Assembly (NCBI GenBank): GCA_036844705.1
Contig: DAIUFH010000091.1
Span: forward strand, 1-7,490
DNA: 7,490 nt
Source of the DNA: DAIUFH01 sp036844705
GTDB lineage: Bacteria > Bacillota > Clostridia > Tissierellales > Tissierellaceae
Direction of reading: 5' to 3'
Notes under the pieces: generated by a model
Database searches by the model: none
The model's input: the letters and a program-made list of their open reading frames with translations, nothing else
Told to the model about the DNA's origin: nothing
Shown here: positions 1 through 5,701 of the stretch, piece after piece
Numbering within the stretch: position 1 is the stretch's first letter
How the letters are laid out: every line of letters begins with the position of its first letter
Translations under genes and position numbers: made by a program

Positions 1-50
1 ATATATATATTGAAACTAATTAATGAATGTTTATTTGACTCATAGTATTC

Positions 51-113
51 ATGAATGGTATTGTAATAGTAATATTGATATTACTTGTACATTATTTCTT
101 AAAATATAGATAA
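51..113 (+). other. 20-codon hydrophobic ORF or gene remnant
   Basis: An ATG at 51 opens 20 codons ending in TAA at 111-113. The peptide is almost entirely Ile, Val and Leu for about 15 residues and ends in a short basic tail (KYR), so it would make one membrane helix. The frame stays open upstream only to a TGA at 36-38, and no Shine-Dalgarno sequence precedes the ATG. It may be a small membrane peptide, the decayed C-terminus of a membrane protein, or a chance ORF in AT-rich DNA. Little can be claimed beyond its composition. Confidence 0.15.
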
Positions 114-140
114 GCAGTGATTTAGAGGGGGATTTAATAT

Positions 141-359
141 ATGATATGTCCATATTGCAATACAGAAATGGAGAAGGGATATTTACAGGCTGGACAGATT
201 ATGCTGTGGGCAAAGAAAAAGCATAAGATATCCTTGCTTCCTAGGGATGGTGAAGTTCTAATTGCAAAAAATTATTTAACCGGAGTAGCACTTGAAGCAT
301 ACATTTGTAAGCAATGCAAGAAAGTTGTTTTTGATTACGCATCTACAGAAGTAATCTAA
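141..359 (+). CDS. Small zinc-ribbon protein, DUF6487-like
   Basis: This gene encodes 72 residues. The start ATG is preceded by a good Shine-Dalgarno sequence (GAGGGGG, 125-131, 9 nt upstream). The protein begins almost at once with a CPYC pair (residues 3-6) and has a second pair, CKQC, near residues 56-59. That spacing of two CxxC knuckles is expected of a small zinc ribbon. The middle (about residues 20-50) is mostly polar and basic, then beta-strand-like, with no membrane segment. The overall pattern (CPYC, then MEKGYLQ, then a W-x-KKKHK stretch, then EAYICKQCKK, then FDY) fits the DUF6487 family of Firmicutes cytoplasmic proteins of unknown role. Length is normal for that family, so it looks intact. 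It stands alone, with no same-strand partner close by and no clear terminator after it. The family call comes from remembered pattern and was not checked by search. Confidence 0.8.
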   Translation: MICPYCNTEMEKGYLQAGQIMLWAKKKHKISLLPRDGEVLIAKNYLTGVALEAYICKQCKKVVFDYASTEVI

Positions 360-444
360 GTGTTTTGGGGTATTCATCTACACTATACTATCATTAATGG
401 GGTCAGGAATAATCTATTTTACTCGTAGATCTAAAAGTAAATAA
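355..444 (+). other. Open stretch with a hydrophobic helix and basic tail, possible remnant
   Basis: The frame is open from 355 to a TAA at 442-444. It encodes a hydrophobic run (FGVFIYTILSLMGSGIIYF) followed by TRRSKSK, which is the look of a membrane-protein C-terminus with a cytoplasmic basic tail. An in-frame ATG lies at 397, but no ribosome binding site precedes it, and the frame closes just upstream inside the end of the DUF6487-like gene. It is therefore more likely a decayed fragment or a chance frame than a working gene. The rest of 360-524 shows no gene and no convincing terminator. Confidence 0.15.
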
Positions 445-524
445 AAAGGCATTTCTCTAATGTTAAGCAAGATTTCGAAAGGTAGATTATCCATAGAGAA
501 TTTGATGTTTAATATAGGAAATAA

Positions 525-898
525 TCATTCAGTCTTTTGCAACCACGGGGGAATTGGATAACTCTTTATATGCTCAAATTTTTCAACGGTTACTTCCCCC
601 GAAGATATTCTGAATGTAATAAGGTCAGTTCCAATTGAATTATGTGCACCTAAGTATGGAGATACTTGGAGCATTATTTCAAATCCAAATCTTCTATATC
701 CATCAGGTCTCACGATATAATAATTTTAGGATCCCAAGGGTCTACATTTGGAGAATATCCTGTGTTCATTTCATAATAATTATCTACTGCTTCATGTATA
801 TAAGGATCTAATAAAGTCATAAAGACATCTCTATATAATTCTTCCAAAGAGCCTTTAGGTGATTCCTTAGGCTCAAAATAATTTTTCAATATATCCAC
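525..898 (-). pseudogene. DUF3888-family protein, frameshifted
   Basis: Two adjacent reverse-strand frames together spell one DUF3888-type protein. The first part (898 down to 710) carries SLEELYRDVFMTLLDPYI, then a conserved-looking AVDNYYE and DPWDPKI. The second (713 down to 525) begins RPDGYRRFGFEI and continues with a PYLGAHNSIGTDLITF segment and KFEHIKSYPIPP. Read together they give about 124 residues in family order. The frame changes at 710-713, where the TGA stop of the first part overlaps a GTG of the second. One added base there would join them, so a single-base deletion or a sequencing error explains it. The 5' end also looks damaged. Family members usually start with a signal peptide, but here the only start is a GTG at 898 with no ribosome binding site, and the frame upstream has no ATG before a stop at 962-964. 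Function of the family is unknown. Confidence 0.75.
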
Positions 899-975
899 AT
901 ATCTTATATAATTATATGAATAGAAGAAGGATGGAAATGCATATATAAAGTTTATCTCTATTTATGAATAAATTA

Positions 976-982
976 GAAAGGA
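976..982 (+). promoter_or_regulatory. Shine-Dalgarno setting the TTG start at 991
   Basis: GAAAGGA lies 8 nt before TTG 991. The upstream in-frame ATG at 964 has only T-rich sequence before it, so this site favours TTG 991 as the true start of the GGADGPT mini-protein. Confidence 0.55.
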
Positions 983-990
983 TAATTAAA

Positions 991-1158
991 TTGAAAACAA
1001 ATAATTCTAATTCAATAGGAATCATTGGAGGCGCAGATGGTCCTACAGCTATATTTATAACGGGTAATTCAACTTCAATTGTTATTACCTTAATATTAAT
1101 TTCTATCTTAATAATAGGGGTTTTATATATAATTTTCAAGAAGAAAATCCATAAGTAA
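991..1158 (+). CDS. Single-helix mini-protein with the sodium-pump decarboxylase beta-subunit GGADGPT motif
   Basis: This gene encodes 55 residues from TTG 991, or 64 from ATG 964. TTG is chosen because GAAAGGA precedes it by 8 nt. The N-terminal third contains GIIGGADGPTAIFIT, which matches the most conserved segment of the beta subunit of sodium-translocating decarboxylases (oxaloacetate, methylmalonyl-CoA or glutaconyl-CoA; OadB/MmdB/GcdB). It is followed by one hydrophobic helix of about 23 residues and a lysine-rich end (KKKIHK), predicting one membrane span with the basic end in the cytoplasm and the motif outside or at the membrane face. Real beta subunits are many-helix proteins of roughly 370-430 residues, so this cannot pump sodium by itself. 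Similar very short proteins occur in clostridia and are often mislabelled as decarboxylase beta subunits. There is no decarboxylase alpha or gamma gene nearby. It lies head-to-head with the broken DUF3888 gene. Its role is unknown; it may be a remnant, a retained motif peptide or a convergent sequence. Confidence 0.65.
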   Translation: MKTNNSNSIGIIGGADGPTAIFITGNSTSIVITLILISILIIGVLYIIFKKKIHK

Positions 1159-1175
1159 CTTTAAGGAGCATTTAC

Positions 1176-1262
1176 ATGTCAAATGACAAAAGGAATAATT
1201 TTAAGAAGAAAAACCATCTGATGGTAATCCTATGCATAAAGCCAAATATAAATAGAGGATAA
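1176..1262 (+). CDS. Possible 28-codon ORF with a strong ribosome binding site
   Basis: AAGGAG (1163-1168) sits 7 nt before ATG 1176, and the frame runs 28 codons to TAA at 1260-1262. It starts 17 nt after the stop of the GGADGPT mini-protein, so the two could be co-transcribed. The peptide has a basic, asparagine-rich N-terminus (NDKRNNFKKKNH) followed by a short hydrophobic run with one cysteine (LMVILCI). It then breaks into polar residues and stops. That shape suggests a small membrane protein whose C-terminal part was lost by frameshift, but no family can be named. The ribosome binding site is the only solid support. Confidence 0.3.
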   Translation: MSNDKRNNFKKKNHLMVILCIKPNINRG

Positions 1263-1332
1263 GGGTAAAACATGGATATTTGAAGAACTTGTTGTATAGT
1301 AAGAATCATAGGATAAAAATTTTAATATACTA

Positions 1333-1361
1333 TTGAAGTTATTTCTAATTTGATAGATAAT
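1333..1361 (+). promoter_or_regulatory. Putative promoter of the MATE gene
   Basis: TTGAAG (1333-1338) and GATAAT (1356-1361) are separated by 17 bp and match the sigma-A consensus at 4/6 and 5/6 positions. Transcription would begin near 1368, giving a leader of about 50 nt before ATG 1419. This also argues against the TTG at 1350 as start, since that lies inside the promoter. The rest of 1159-1418 holds only the 28-codon ORF and no other recognisable gene. Confidence 0.45.
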
Positions 1362-1418
1362 GTAATACATACGGATATTTCTAGTGCCGAATTAATTATG
1401 ACAGAAAGTGGTGTTTAT

Positions 1419-2801
1419 ATGAGAAATGAAATGACAGCGGATCAAAAATTTAAACAGATGACAGAAGGACCCATTGAGAAACTAGTCTTGAAATTAGCCG
1501 TTCCTACTATTATAAGCATGCTAACAACTTCTATATATAATATGGCGGATACATTTTTTGTTAGTAAGATAAGCACCAGTGCCTCTGGGTCTGTAGGGAT
1601 AGCCTTTCCGTTGATGATGATTATTCAGGCTATAGGCTTTACTTTGGGCATGGGATCTGGAAACTATATATCAAGACTCCTTGGTCAAAAGGACAGAGAA
1701 TATTCATCTAAGGTTTTAGCTACGGGTTTTTTTACTGCGTTGATAGTTGGAGCTGCACTTGCAATAATCGGAATAATATTTTTAAATCCTTTAGTTTATG
1801 CCTTAGGGGCTACCGAGACTATCGCTCCACATGCTAAGGCGTATATTCGTTATATATTAATCGGGATGCCTTTTATGACAGCCTCATTTGTACTTAATGG
1901 TACTCTTAGGTTCCAGGGCAGTGCATTTTATTCAATGATTGGTATAGCAACAGGAGGGATATTAAATATATTACTAGACCCAATTTTTATATTTACATTA
2001 AATATGGGAACTGGCGGAGCTGCACTTGCTACAATCATAAGTCAGTTTATAAGCTTTTGCATATTATTTTATAATTCAAGTATAGGCGGAAATATTAAAA
2101 TAAGAATAAAGGAATTTACTCCTAAGTGGGAAATGTATCAGGAGATACTAAGGGGAGGATTACCTTCATTTTATAGACAGGCACTCGGCAGCGTAGCCTT
2201 AATTGCATTAAATTTCAGTGCTGGAATTTATGGAGATGCTGCAATAGCTGCTATGTCCATCGTAGGAAGGGTTATTCAATTTGCTGTTTCAGTTATGTTA
2301 GGTTTGGGTCAAGGATTTCAGCCTGTTTGTGGCTTTAACTATGGAGCTAAATTATATGACAGAGTCTTGAAAGCATTCTATTTTACTGCTAAGCTTTCAA
2401 TTATAGCATTGTCTATACTTTCTGTTATAGGATTGATTACTTCACCATTGGTAATAACAGCATTTAGAAAAGAAGATTTAGAGGTAATTAAAATTGGCTC
2501 CTTAGCGCTAAGATTTCAAAGTTTAACATTACCATTAATAGCCTGGATCATAATGACTAATATGTTGGTTCAGACCATAGGAAAGTCAAAGGAAGCATCC
2601 ATAGTAGCTATTTCACGTCAGGGATTATTCTTTATTCCTGCAGTTCTAATTCTTCCAAGAATGTTTGGACTTTTAGGTGTACAGCTTAGTCAACCTATAT
2701 CGGATTTATGTGCATTCATGGTGTCTTTAATTATAAGCAGAAATGTTTTAAGTGAATTAAAGATGCTGCAGCATGGACTGAAAAATGTTAATATAGATTA
2801 A
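1419..2801 (+). CDS. MATE-family efflux transporter (MepA-like)
   Basis: This gene encodes 460 residues in the inner membrane, the usual MATE length. The family exports drugs and other cations by exchange with Na+ or H+. The N-terminus has the usual EGPIEKLVLKLAVPTI entry to helix 1, then NMADTFFVSK, then a Gly-rich GFTLGMGSGNYISRLLG stretch ending in basic residues. The protein is hydrophobic throughout with about 12 helices in two similar halves. The second half begins near the RGGLPSFYRQALGS segment and includes GLGQGFQPVCGFNYGA, a standard feature of the MepA/DinF-like branch. The frame extends upstream to a TTG at 1350, but ATG 1419 is preferred. It has a weak Shine-Dalgarno (GAAAGTGGTG) just upstream, a promoter overlaps the TTG, and the extra 23 residues do not look like a MATE N-terminus. 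The gene appears complete and ends in a hairpin terminator. The substrate cannot be predicted, and no regulator gene is adjacent. Confidence 0.93.
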   Translation: MRNEMTADQKFKQMTEGPIEKLVLKLAVPTIISMLTTSIYNMADTFFVSKISTSASGSVGIAFPLMMIIQAIGFTLGMGSGNYISRLLGQKDREYSSKVLATGFFTALIVGAALAIIGIIFLNPLVYALGATETIAPHAKAYIRYILIGMPFMTASFVLNGTLRFQGSAFYSMIGIATGGILNILLDPIFIFTLNMGTGGAALATIISQFISFCILFYNSSIGGNIKIRIKEFTPKWEMYQEILRGGLPSFYRQALGSVALIALNFSAGIYGDAAIAAMSIVGRVIQFAVSVMLGLGQGFQPVCGFNYGAKLYDRVLKAFYFTAKLSIIALSILSVIGLITSPLVITAFRKEDLEVIKIGSLALRFQSLTLPLIAWIIMTNMLVQTIGKSKEASIVAISRQGLFFIPAVLILPRMFGLLGVQLSQPISDLCAFMVSLIISRNVLSELKMLQHGLKNVNID

Positions 2802-2808
2802 AAATAAG

Positions 2809-2843
2809 AGGGAGGTCATATAGACTTCCCTTAAGTATTTTTT
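2809..2843. terminator. Bidirectional intrinsic terminator
   Basis: AGGGAGGTC (2809-2817) pairs with GACTTCCCT (2823-2831) around an ATATA loop, giving 9 bp with one G-U. A T6 run (2838-2843) follows on the forward strand. The A-rich stretch at 2801-2807 gives a U-rich tail when read from the reverse strand. It lies between the convergent MATE gene and the 90-residue ORF and can end transcription from both. Confidence 0.8.
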
Positions 2844-2847
2844 GTAA

Positions 2848-3120
2848 TCACTGTAAAATATAAGCATCAACCACTTTAGCCACATAATCATCAAGACCAT
2901 GTTGAGCTAAAATTATTATTGATTGATCAGTATTATTGGAGATTGTAGCGCGATAAGCTTCTGCTCCATCTTTATCAAATTGTTTATTTCTGTAAATATA
3001 TAGTTGGTTTCTGTTGGCAACCTGGTAGTCTTCCAGTATATCAGCTACATGTATTTCTACCTCTCCTGTTGGACATTCAAGGGTTCTTATTCTATCAATA
3101 GCACTTTCAATTGATTTCAT
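2848..3120 (-). CDS. Conserved-looking hypothetical protein, 90 residues
   Basis: I do not recognise this protein. A perfect AGGAGG sits 7 nt before the ATG at 3118-3120, so it is very likely translated. It is soluble with no signal peptide or membrane helix. It has an N-terminal amphipathic helix (SIESAIDRIRT), a single Cys near residue 16, then alternating beta-like segments (EVEIHVADI, QLYIYRN, EAYRATIS, SIIILAQHG) and a final helix (DYVAKVVDAYIL). The pattern suggests a compact alpha/beta fold, and the acidic C-terminal half is rich in Asp. It follows fetB by 64 bp on the same strand with no hairpin terminator between them, so it could be the last gene of a fetA-fetB transcript. A small imperfect inverted repeat lies in that gap. 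It ends just before the bidirectional terminator. A role in metal handling would be guilt by association only. Confidence 0.75.
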   Translation of the reverse strand: MKSIESAIDRIRTLECPTGEVEIHVADILEDYQVANRNQLYIYRNKQFDKDGAEAYRATISNNTDQSIIILAQHGLDDYVAKVVDAYILQ

Positions 3121-3143
3121 GTTAAACCTCCTGATTATATTAT

Positions 3144-3161
3144 ATTGGTATTATTACCATT
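3144..3161. repeat. Imperfect 18-bp inverted repeat between fetB and the 90-residue ORF
   Basis: TGGTA and TACCA face each other across TTAT, with partial pairing outside. It lies upstream of the reverse-strand 90-residue gene, next to a TATAAT on that strand. It could be a small operator or only AT-rich coincidence, and it is too short and lacks the U tail needed for a terminator. Confidence 0.25.
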
Positions 3162-3184
3162 ATGAGTTAAATTATTATAAGTTT

Positions 3185-3943
3185 TTATAAAATCAATTGT
3201 TGTTTTTCACTGAAGAATTCTCTGTATGATAAGAAAGATGCTATATATGATGAAATACTTGTAGTTGCTACAAGCATAAATGTAACCATGATTTGATACA
3301 TTATAGCAGTCATTGGCATTGTACCCGCAAACATCAATCCTGACATCATTCCTGGAAGGGAGACAATACCAAGGGTCTTGGCTGAATCCAAAGACGGCTG
3401 CATACCAGCTCTTATTGCTTCCCTTAAAATGGTTATAGAAGCCTGCTTAGGGGTTGCCCCTAGGGATAACTTTTCAAGTATTTGCTGTCTCTGATCTCTA
3501 AATAGTGAATTTAAGTTTCTATAGCACAGTCCTATGGTATTCATTGCATTGCCACAAATCATCCCCGTAATAGGAACAACCTGAGATGGGATAAATTTAA
3601 CAGATCCAGTTAGGACAAGTATAAACAATGTAAGTAATGCGGATACAAATATTGATATTAATGATATCCTTAATGAATGCGGTATATTTTTGCTTCTTTT
3701 ATGAGCATTCCAGGATGCATTGAAGGCAATAACTAAAACCATTGCAATAGTTACGATTGCATTGTTTGCTTTAAACAAATAAGTTAGTACATATCCTATA
3801 ATAATTAGCTGTATAACTGCTCTAAAAATACTATATATAATTTCCTGCCAAGTTCCCAAATTTTCCTTATAAGAGATAAACATCCCGACTAAGACTAAGC
3901 TAAAGGATAAAATAAGGGTAAATGGTGATACCTGTAAGTCCAT
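3185..3943 (-). CDS. fetB: FetB-type metal exporter permease (UPF0014)
   Basis: This gene encodes 252 residues, close to the 259 of Escherichia coli FetB (YbbM). It is the membrane half of the FetAB ABC transporter, which in E. coli exports iron and helps cells survive peroxide. About seven hydrophobic segments are visible. Family landmarks include FRAVIQLIIIGYVL (about 40-53), the NASWNAHKRS loop (75-84), PITGMICGNAMNT (124-136), LGATPKQA (161-168) on the likely ATPase-contact loop, and SLPGMMSG (195-202) followed by GTMPMTAIMYQI. The start is ATG at 3941-3943 with AGGAGGTG directly upstream. That ribosome binding site overlaps the fetA stop codon, and the two genes are only 11 nt apart, so they are translationally linked. 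The gene is complete. In Firmicutes the transported ion has been studied much less than in E. coli, so iron as substrate is inferred from the family. Confidence 0.92.
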   Translation of the reverse strand: MDLQVSPFTLILSFSLVLVGMFISYKENLGTWQEIIYSIFRAVIQLIIIGYVLTYLFKANNAIVTIAMVLVIAFNASWNAHKRSKNIPHSLRISLISIFVSALLTLFILVLTGSVKFIPSQVVPITGMICGNAMNTIGLCYRNLNSLFRDQRQQILEKLSLGATPKQASITILREAIRAGMQPSLDSAKTLGIVSLPGMMSGLMFAGTMPMTAIMYQIMVTFMLVATTSISSYIASFLSYREFFSEKQQLIL

Positions 3944-3954
3944 TTTTCCACCTC

Positions 3955-4596
3955 CTAATCAACAATTTTTCCGTCTTTTATTTTTATAATTCTATCTGCT
4001 AATTCTAACTCTTTTTCATTATGGCTTATCATAATGATTGTCATATTCGTATTGTTCTTAATTTCTTTAAGCCAATTCCAGATAATATCACGGTTTCCTG
4101 TATCTAAACCACTTGTAATCTCGTCTAATAAAAGAACTTTTGGCTGAAATAAAATATTTCTAATAACTGCAACTCTTTGCTTTTCTCCACCTGATAAGGT
4201 ATTTATTGATTTATATAAATAATCTTCAGATAATCCCACATTTTCTAGGAATTTTACTGCCTTTTCCGTATCAAATTTTTCATTCCTTATTTCATATGGA
4301 AATGAAAGATTATCCATTACGGTTTTACCAAATAGCACTGGTGATTGCAGACAATAGGATATTTCTTTCCTTAAGTCAGATGGATTGTATTCCTCTAGGG
4401 CTTTTTTATTATAAGAAATATTCCCACTAGTTTTAGAAATAAGTGTAGATAAGATTTTTAAAATAGTGCTTTTACCGCTCCCTGAAGGACCAACTATCGA
4501 TAAAAATTCTCCTTCATATACATCAAAACTTATATTGTCGATAATTCTATTACACTGAGCTTCATATACTAAGTTGTTTATACTTAATATGGGCAT
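3955..4596 (-). CDS. fetA: FetA-type metal exporter ATPase
   Basis: This is the ABC ATPase partner of FetB, 213 residues and cytoplasmic. With the start at ATG 4596 the motifs are Walker A GPSGSGKST (36-44), Q-loop Gln 84 in YCLQSP, signature LSGGE (134-138), Walker B VLLLDE (154-159), D-loop SGLD (162-165) and H-loop His 192 (ISHNEKE). All catalytic residues are present and nothing is truncated. The frame extends three codons further to a GTG at 4605, but that GTG lies inside the AGGAGGTG ribosome binding site, which is correctly spaced (6 nt) for ATG 4596. The FetA identity rests on its tight pairing with fetB and on the short length typical of this subfamily. Its promoter is unclear. Only about 36 bp separate it from the trxB terminator. 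A TATAAT lies there on the reverse strand but has no good -35, so some read-through from trxB is possible. Confidence 0.9.
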   Translation of the reverse strand: MPILSINNLVYEAQCNRIIDNISFDVYEGEFLSIVGPSGSGKSTILKILSTLISKTSGNISYNKKALEEYNPSDLRKEISYCLQSPVLFGKTVMDNLSFPYEIRNEKFDTEKAVKFLENVGLSEDYLYKSINTLSGGEKQRVAVIRNILFQPKVLLLDEITSGLDTGNRDIIWNWLKEIKNNTNMTIIMISHNEKELELADRIIKIKDGKIVD

Positions 4597-4602
4597 ATTA
4601 CT

Positions 4603-4610
4603 CACCTCCT
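4603..4610 (-). promoter_or_regulatory. Shine-Dalgarno deciding the fetA start
   Basis: AGGAGGTG on the reverse strand lies 6 nt before ATG 4596. The upstream GTG at 4603-4605 is part of this site and so cannot be the start. Confidence 0.8.
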
Positions 4611-4627
4611 GATAAATTATATAAAAT

Positions 4628-4649
4628 TAAAAGGCTGCATTTTGCAGCC
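4628..4649 (-). terminator. Intrinsic terminator between trxB and fetA
   Basis: On the reverse strand GGCTGCA and TGCAGCC form a perfect 7-bp GC-rich stem around an AAA loop (4633-4649). It is followed by TTTTAATTTT. The stem starts 2 nt after the trxB stop codon. It should end most trxB transcripts before fetA, although the two genes run in the same direction. Confidence 0.82.
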
Positions 4650-4650
4650 C

Positions 4651-5598
4651 CTATATTTTCTTTAGGTATTCATTTGCTGACAATGCACATTTTGCACCTT
4701 CACCAGCTGAGATTACTATTTGCTTAAATGGAGTATCCGTTACATCTCCAGCAGCATAAACACCCTTTATGCTTGTTTCTCCATATTTATTTACTATTAT
4801 TTCACCTTTATCATTTAACTCTAATACGTCTTTAAATGGGATGCTATTTGGTATATAGCCAATTTCAACAAATATGCCAGCAGCTGAAATATTATACTCA
4901 GTATTATTATTTTTATCCAGTACATTAATACCTGTCATGAATTTTTCTCCAACCACTTCCTTAATCTGAGTATTTAATTTAATTTCTACATTTTCTAACT
5001 TTTCTAATTGGTCAACAAGAATCTTGTCAGCTCTTAATTCACTACGGTGTACTAATGTGACTTTACTTGCTATCTTTGACAAATCAATTGCTGCTTCAAC
5101 TGCAGAGTTACCTCCACCAGCGACTATAACCTCTTCATCTGTATAAAATGGTCCGTCGCAGATTGCACAATATGCAACACCTTTACCGGCATATTCTTTT
5201 TCACCTGGGACACCAAGCTTTCTGGGGCTGCTACCAGTAGCGATGATAATAGTTTTTGATTTGTAGATAGTTCCATTAGTCAATATAATCTCTTTTATAG
5301 ATGAATTATTTGTAGCTTTTATAGTTTCAATTGTCATAAACTCCTCAAAGGGAACATTTAAAGTGTTGATGTGCTCCTTAAATTTTTCAGCCAGACCGAT
5401 ACCACTAACATCTGTTATACCTAAGTAATTTTCAACTGATGAGGTATCGACTACTTGACCTCCAAGACTCTTTGCAATTATCCCAACGATTAAACCTTTT
5501 CTTTTAGCGTATAAAGCAGCATTTAAGCCTGCTGGTCCTCCACCAATTATTAAAACATCATAAATGATATTCTTATTCAAATTTAATTCATTTTCCAT
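4651..5598 (-). CDS. trxB: Thioredoxin reductase-like flavoprotein (TrxB/AhpF type)
   Basis: This gene encodes 315 residues, the usual length of low-molecular-weight thioredoxin reductase. The enzyme passes electrons from a pyridine nucleotide through FAD and a redox disulfide to thioredoxin or a similar carrier in the cytoplasm. Domains in order are: FAD-binding GGGPAG (19-24); ATG near 120; the redox CAIC in CAICDG (144-149); the nucleotide-binding GGGNSA (161-166) and HRSELRA (184-190); then the FAD-closing AAGDV (282-286). Both active-site cysteines are present. The nucleotide site is not canonical. NADPH-type enzymes usually have GGGDSA and HRRDxxRA. The Asn and the following EAAIDL resemble AhpF, which uses NADH, as does the GIFVEIGYIPNS segment. 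NADH use, as in AhpF-like reductases of clostridia, is therefore possible. ATG 5598 is preferred over ATG 5604, which touches the Shine-Dalgarno. It diverges from the GntR gene and is followed by a terminator. Confidence 0.92.
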   Translation of the reverse strand: MENELNLNKNIIYDVLIIGGGPAGLNAALYAKRKGLIVGIIAKSLGGQVVDTSSVENYLGITDVSGIGLAEKFKEHINTLNVPFEEFMTIETIKATNNSSIKEIILTNGTIYKSKTIIIATGSSPRKLGVPGEKEYAGKGVAYCAICDGPFYTDEEVIVAGGGNSAVEAAIDLSKIASKVTLVHRSELRADKILVDQLEKLENVEIKLNTQIKEVVGEKFMTGINVLDKNNNTEYNISAAGIFVEIGYIPNSIPFKDVLELNDKGEIIVNKYGETSIKGVYAAGDVTDTPFKQIVISAGEGAKCALSANEYLKKI

Positions 5599-5605
5599 TT
5601 TCATA

Positions 5606-5612
5606 CCTCCCC
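5606..5612 (-). promoter_or_regulatory. Shine-Dalgarno deciding the trxB start
   Basis: GGGGAGG on the reverse strand lies 7 nt before ATG 5598, but only 1 nt before the in-frame ATG at 5602-5604. The spacing picks 5598. Confidence 0.7.
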
Positions 5613-5621
5613 GTATAATAT

Positions 5622-5650
5622 AGTTTATCTAATTCATCATAAATCATCAA
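5622..5650 (-). promoter_or_regulatory. Weak candidate promoter for trxB
   Basis: On the reverse strand TTGATG (5645-5650) and TAAACT (5622-5627) are 17 bp apart, each matching 4/6 consensus bases. The leader would be only about 20 nt. AT-rich DNA makes such matches common, so this is tentative. Confidence 0.3.
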
Positions 5651-5655
5651 GTACA

Positions 5656-5701
5656 GACTATAATATTTTCGATAATTAACAAAAATATATTGACTATAAT
5701 A
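5656..5701 (+). repeat. Direct repeat of GACTATAATA in the trxB-GntR intergenic region
   Basis: The same 10 bases occur at 5656-5665 and 5692-5701, 36 bp apart start to start. The second copy overlaps the -35 element of the GntR promoter. It may be a regulator-binding repeat or coincidence in AT-rich DNA. Confidence 0.3.

Noticed and set aside
1..140. Promoter for the DUF6487-like gene (TTGACT at 35-40 with TATTGT at 59-64, or TTGATA at 75-80)
   Set aside because: Several equally weak combinations fit in this AT-rich stretch, so none could be chosen.
912..1139. 75-codon reverse-strand ORF rich in Ile and Val
   Set aside because: It is the mirror of the GGADGPT mini-protein in another frame, has no ribosome binding site and shows only low-complexity composition.
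991..1158. A functional oxaloacetate decarboxylase beta subunit
   Set aside because: It has one helix instead of many and there are no alpha or gamma genes in the window.
1350..1418. 23-codon N-terminal extension of the MATE protein from TTG 1350
   Set aside because: It has no ribosome binding site, overlaps the likely promoter, and does not resemble a MATE N-terminus.
4206..4430. 74-codon forward ORF inside fetA
   Set aside because: It is antisense to conserved ABC ATPase coding sequence, without a ribosome binding site.
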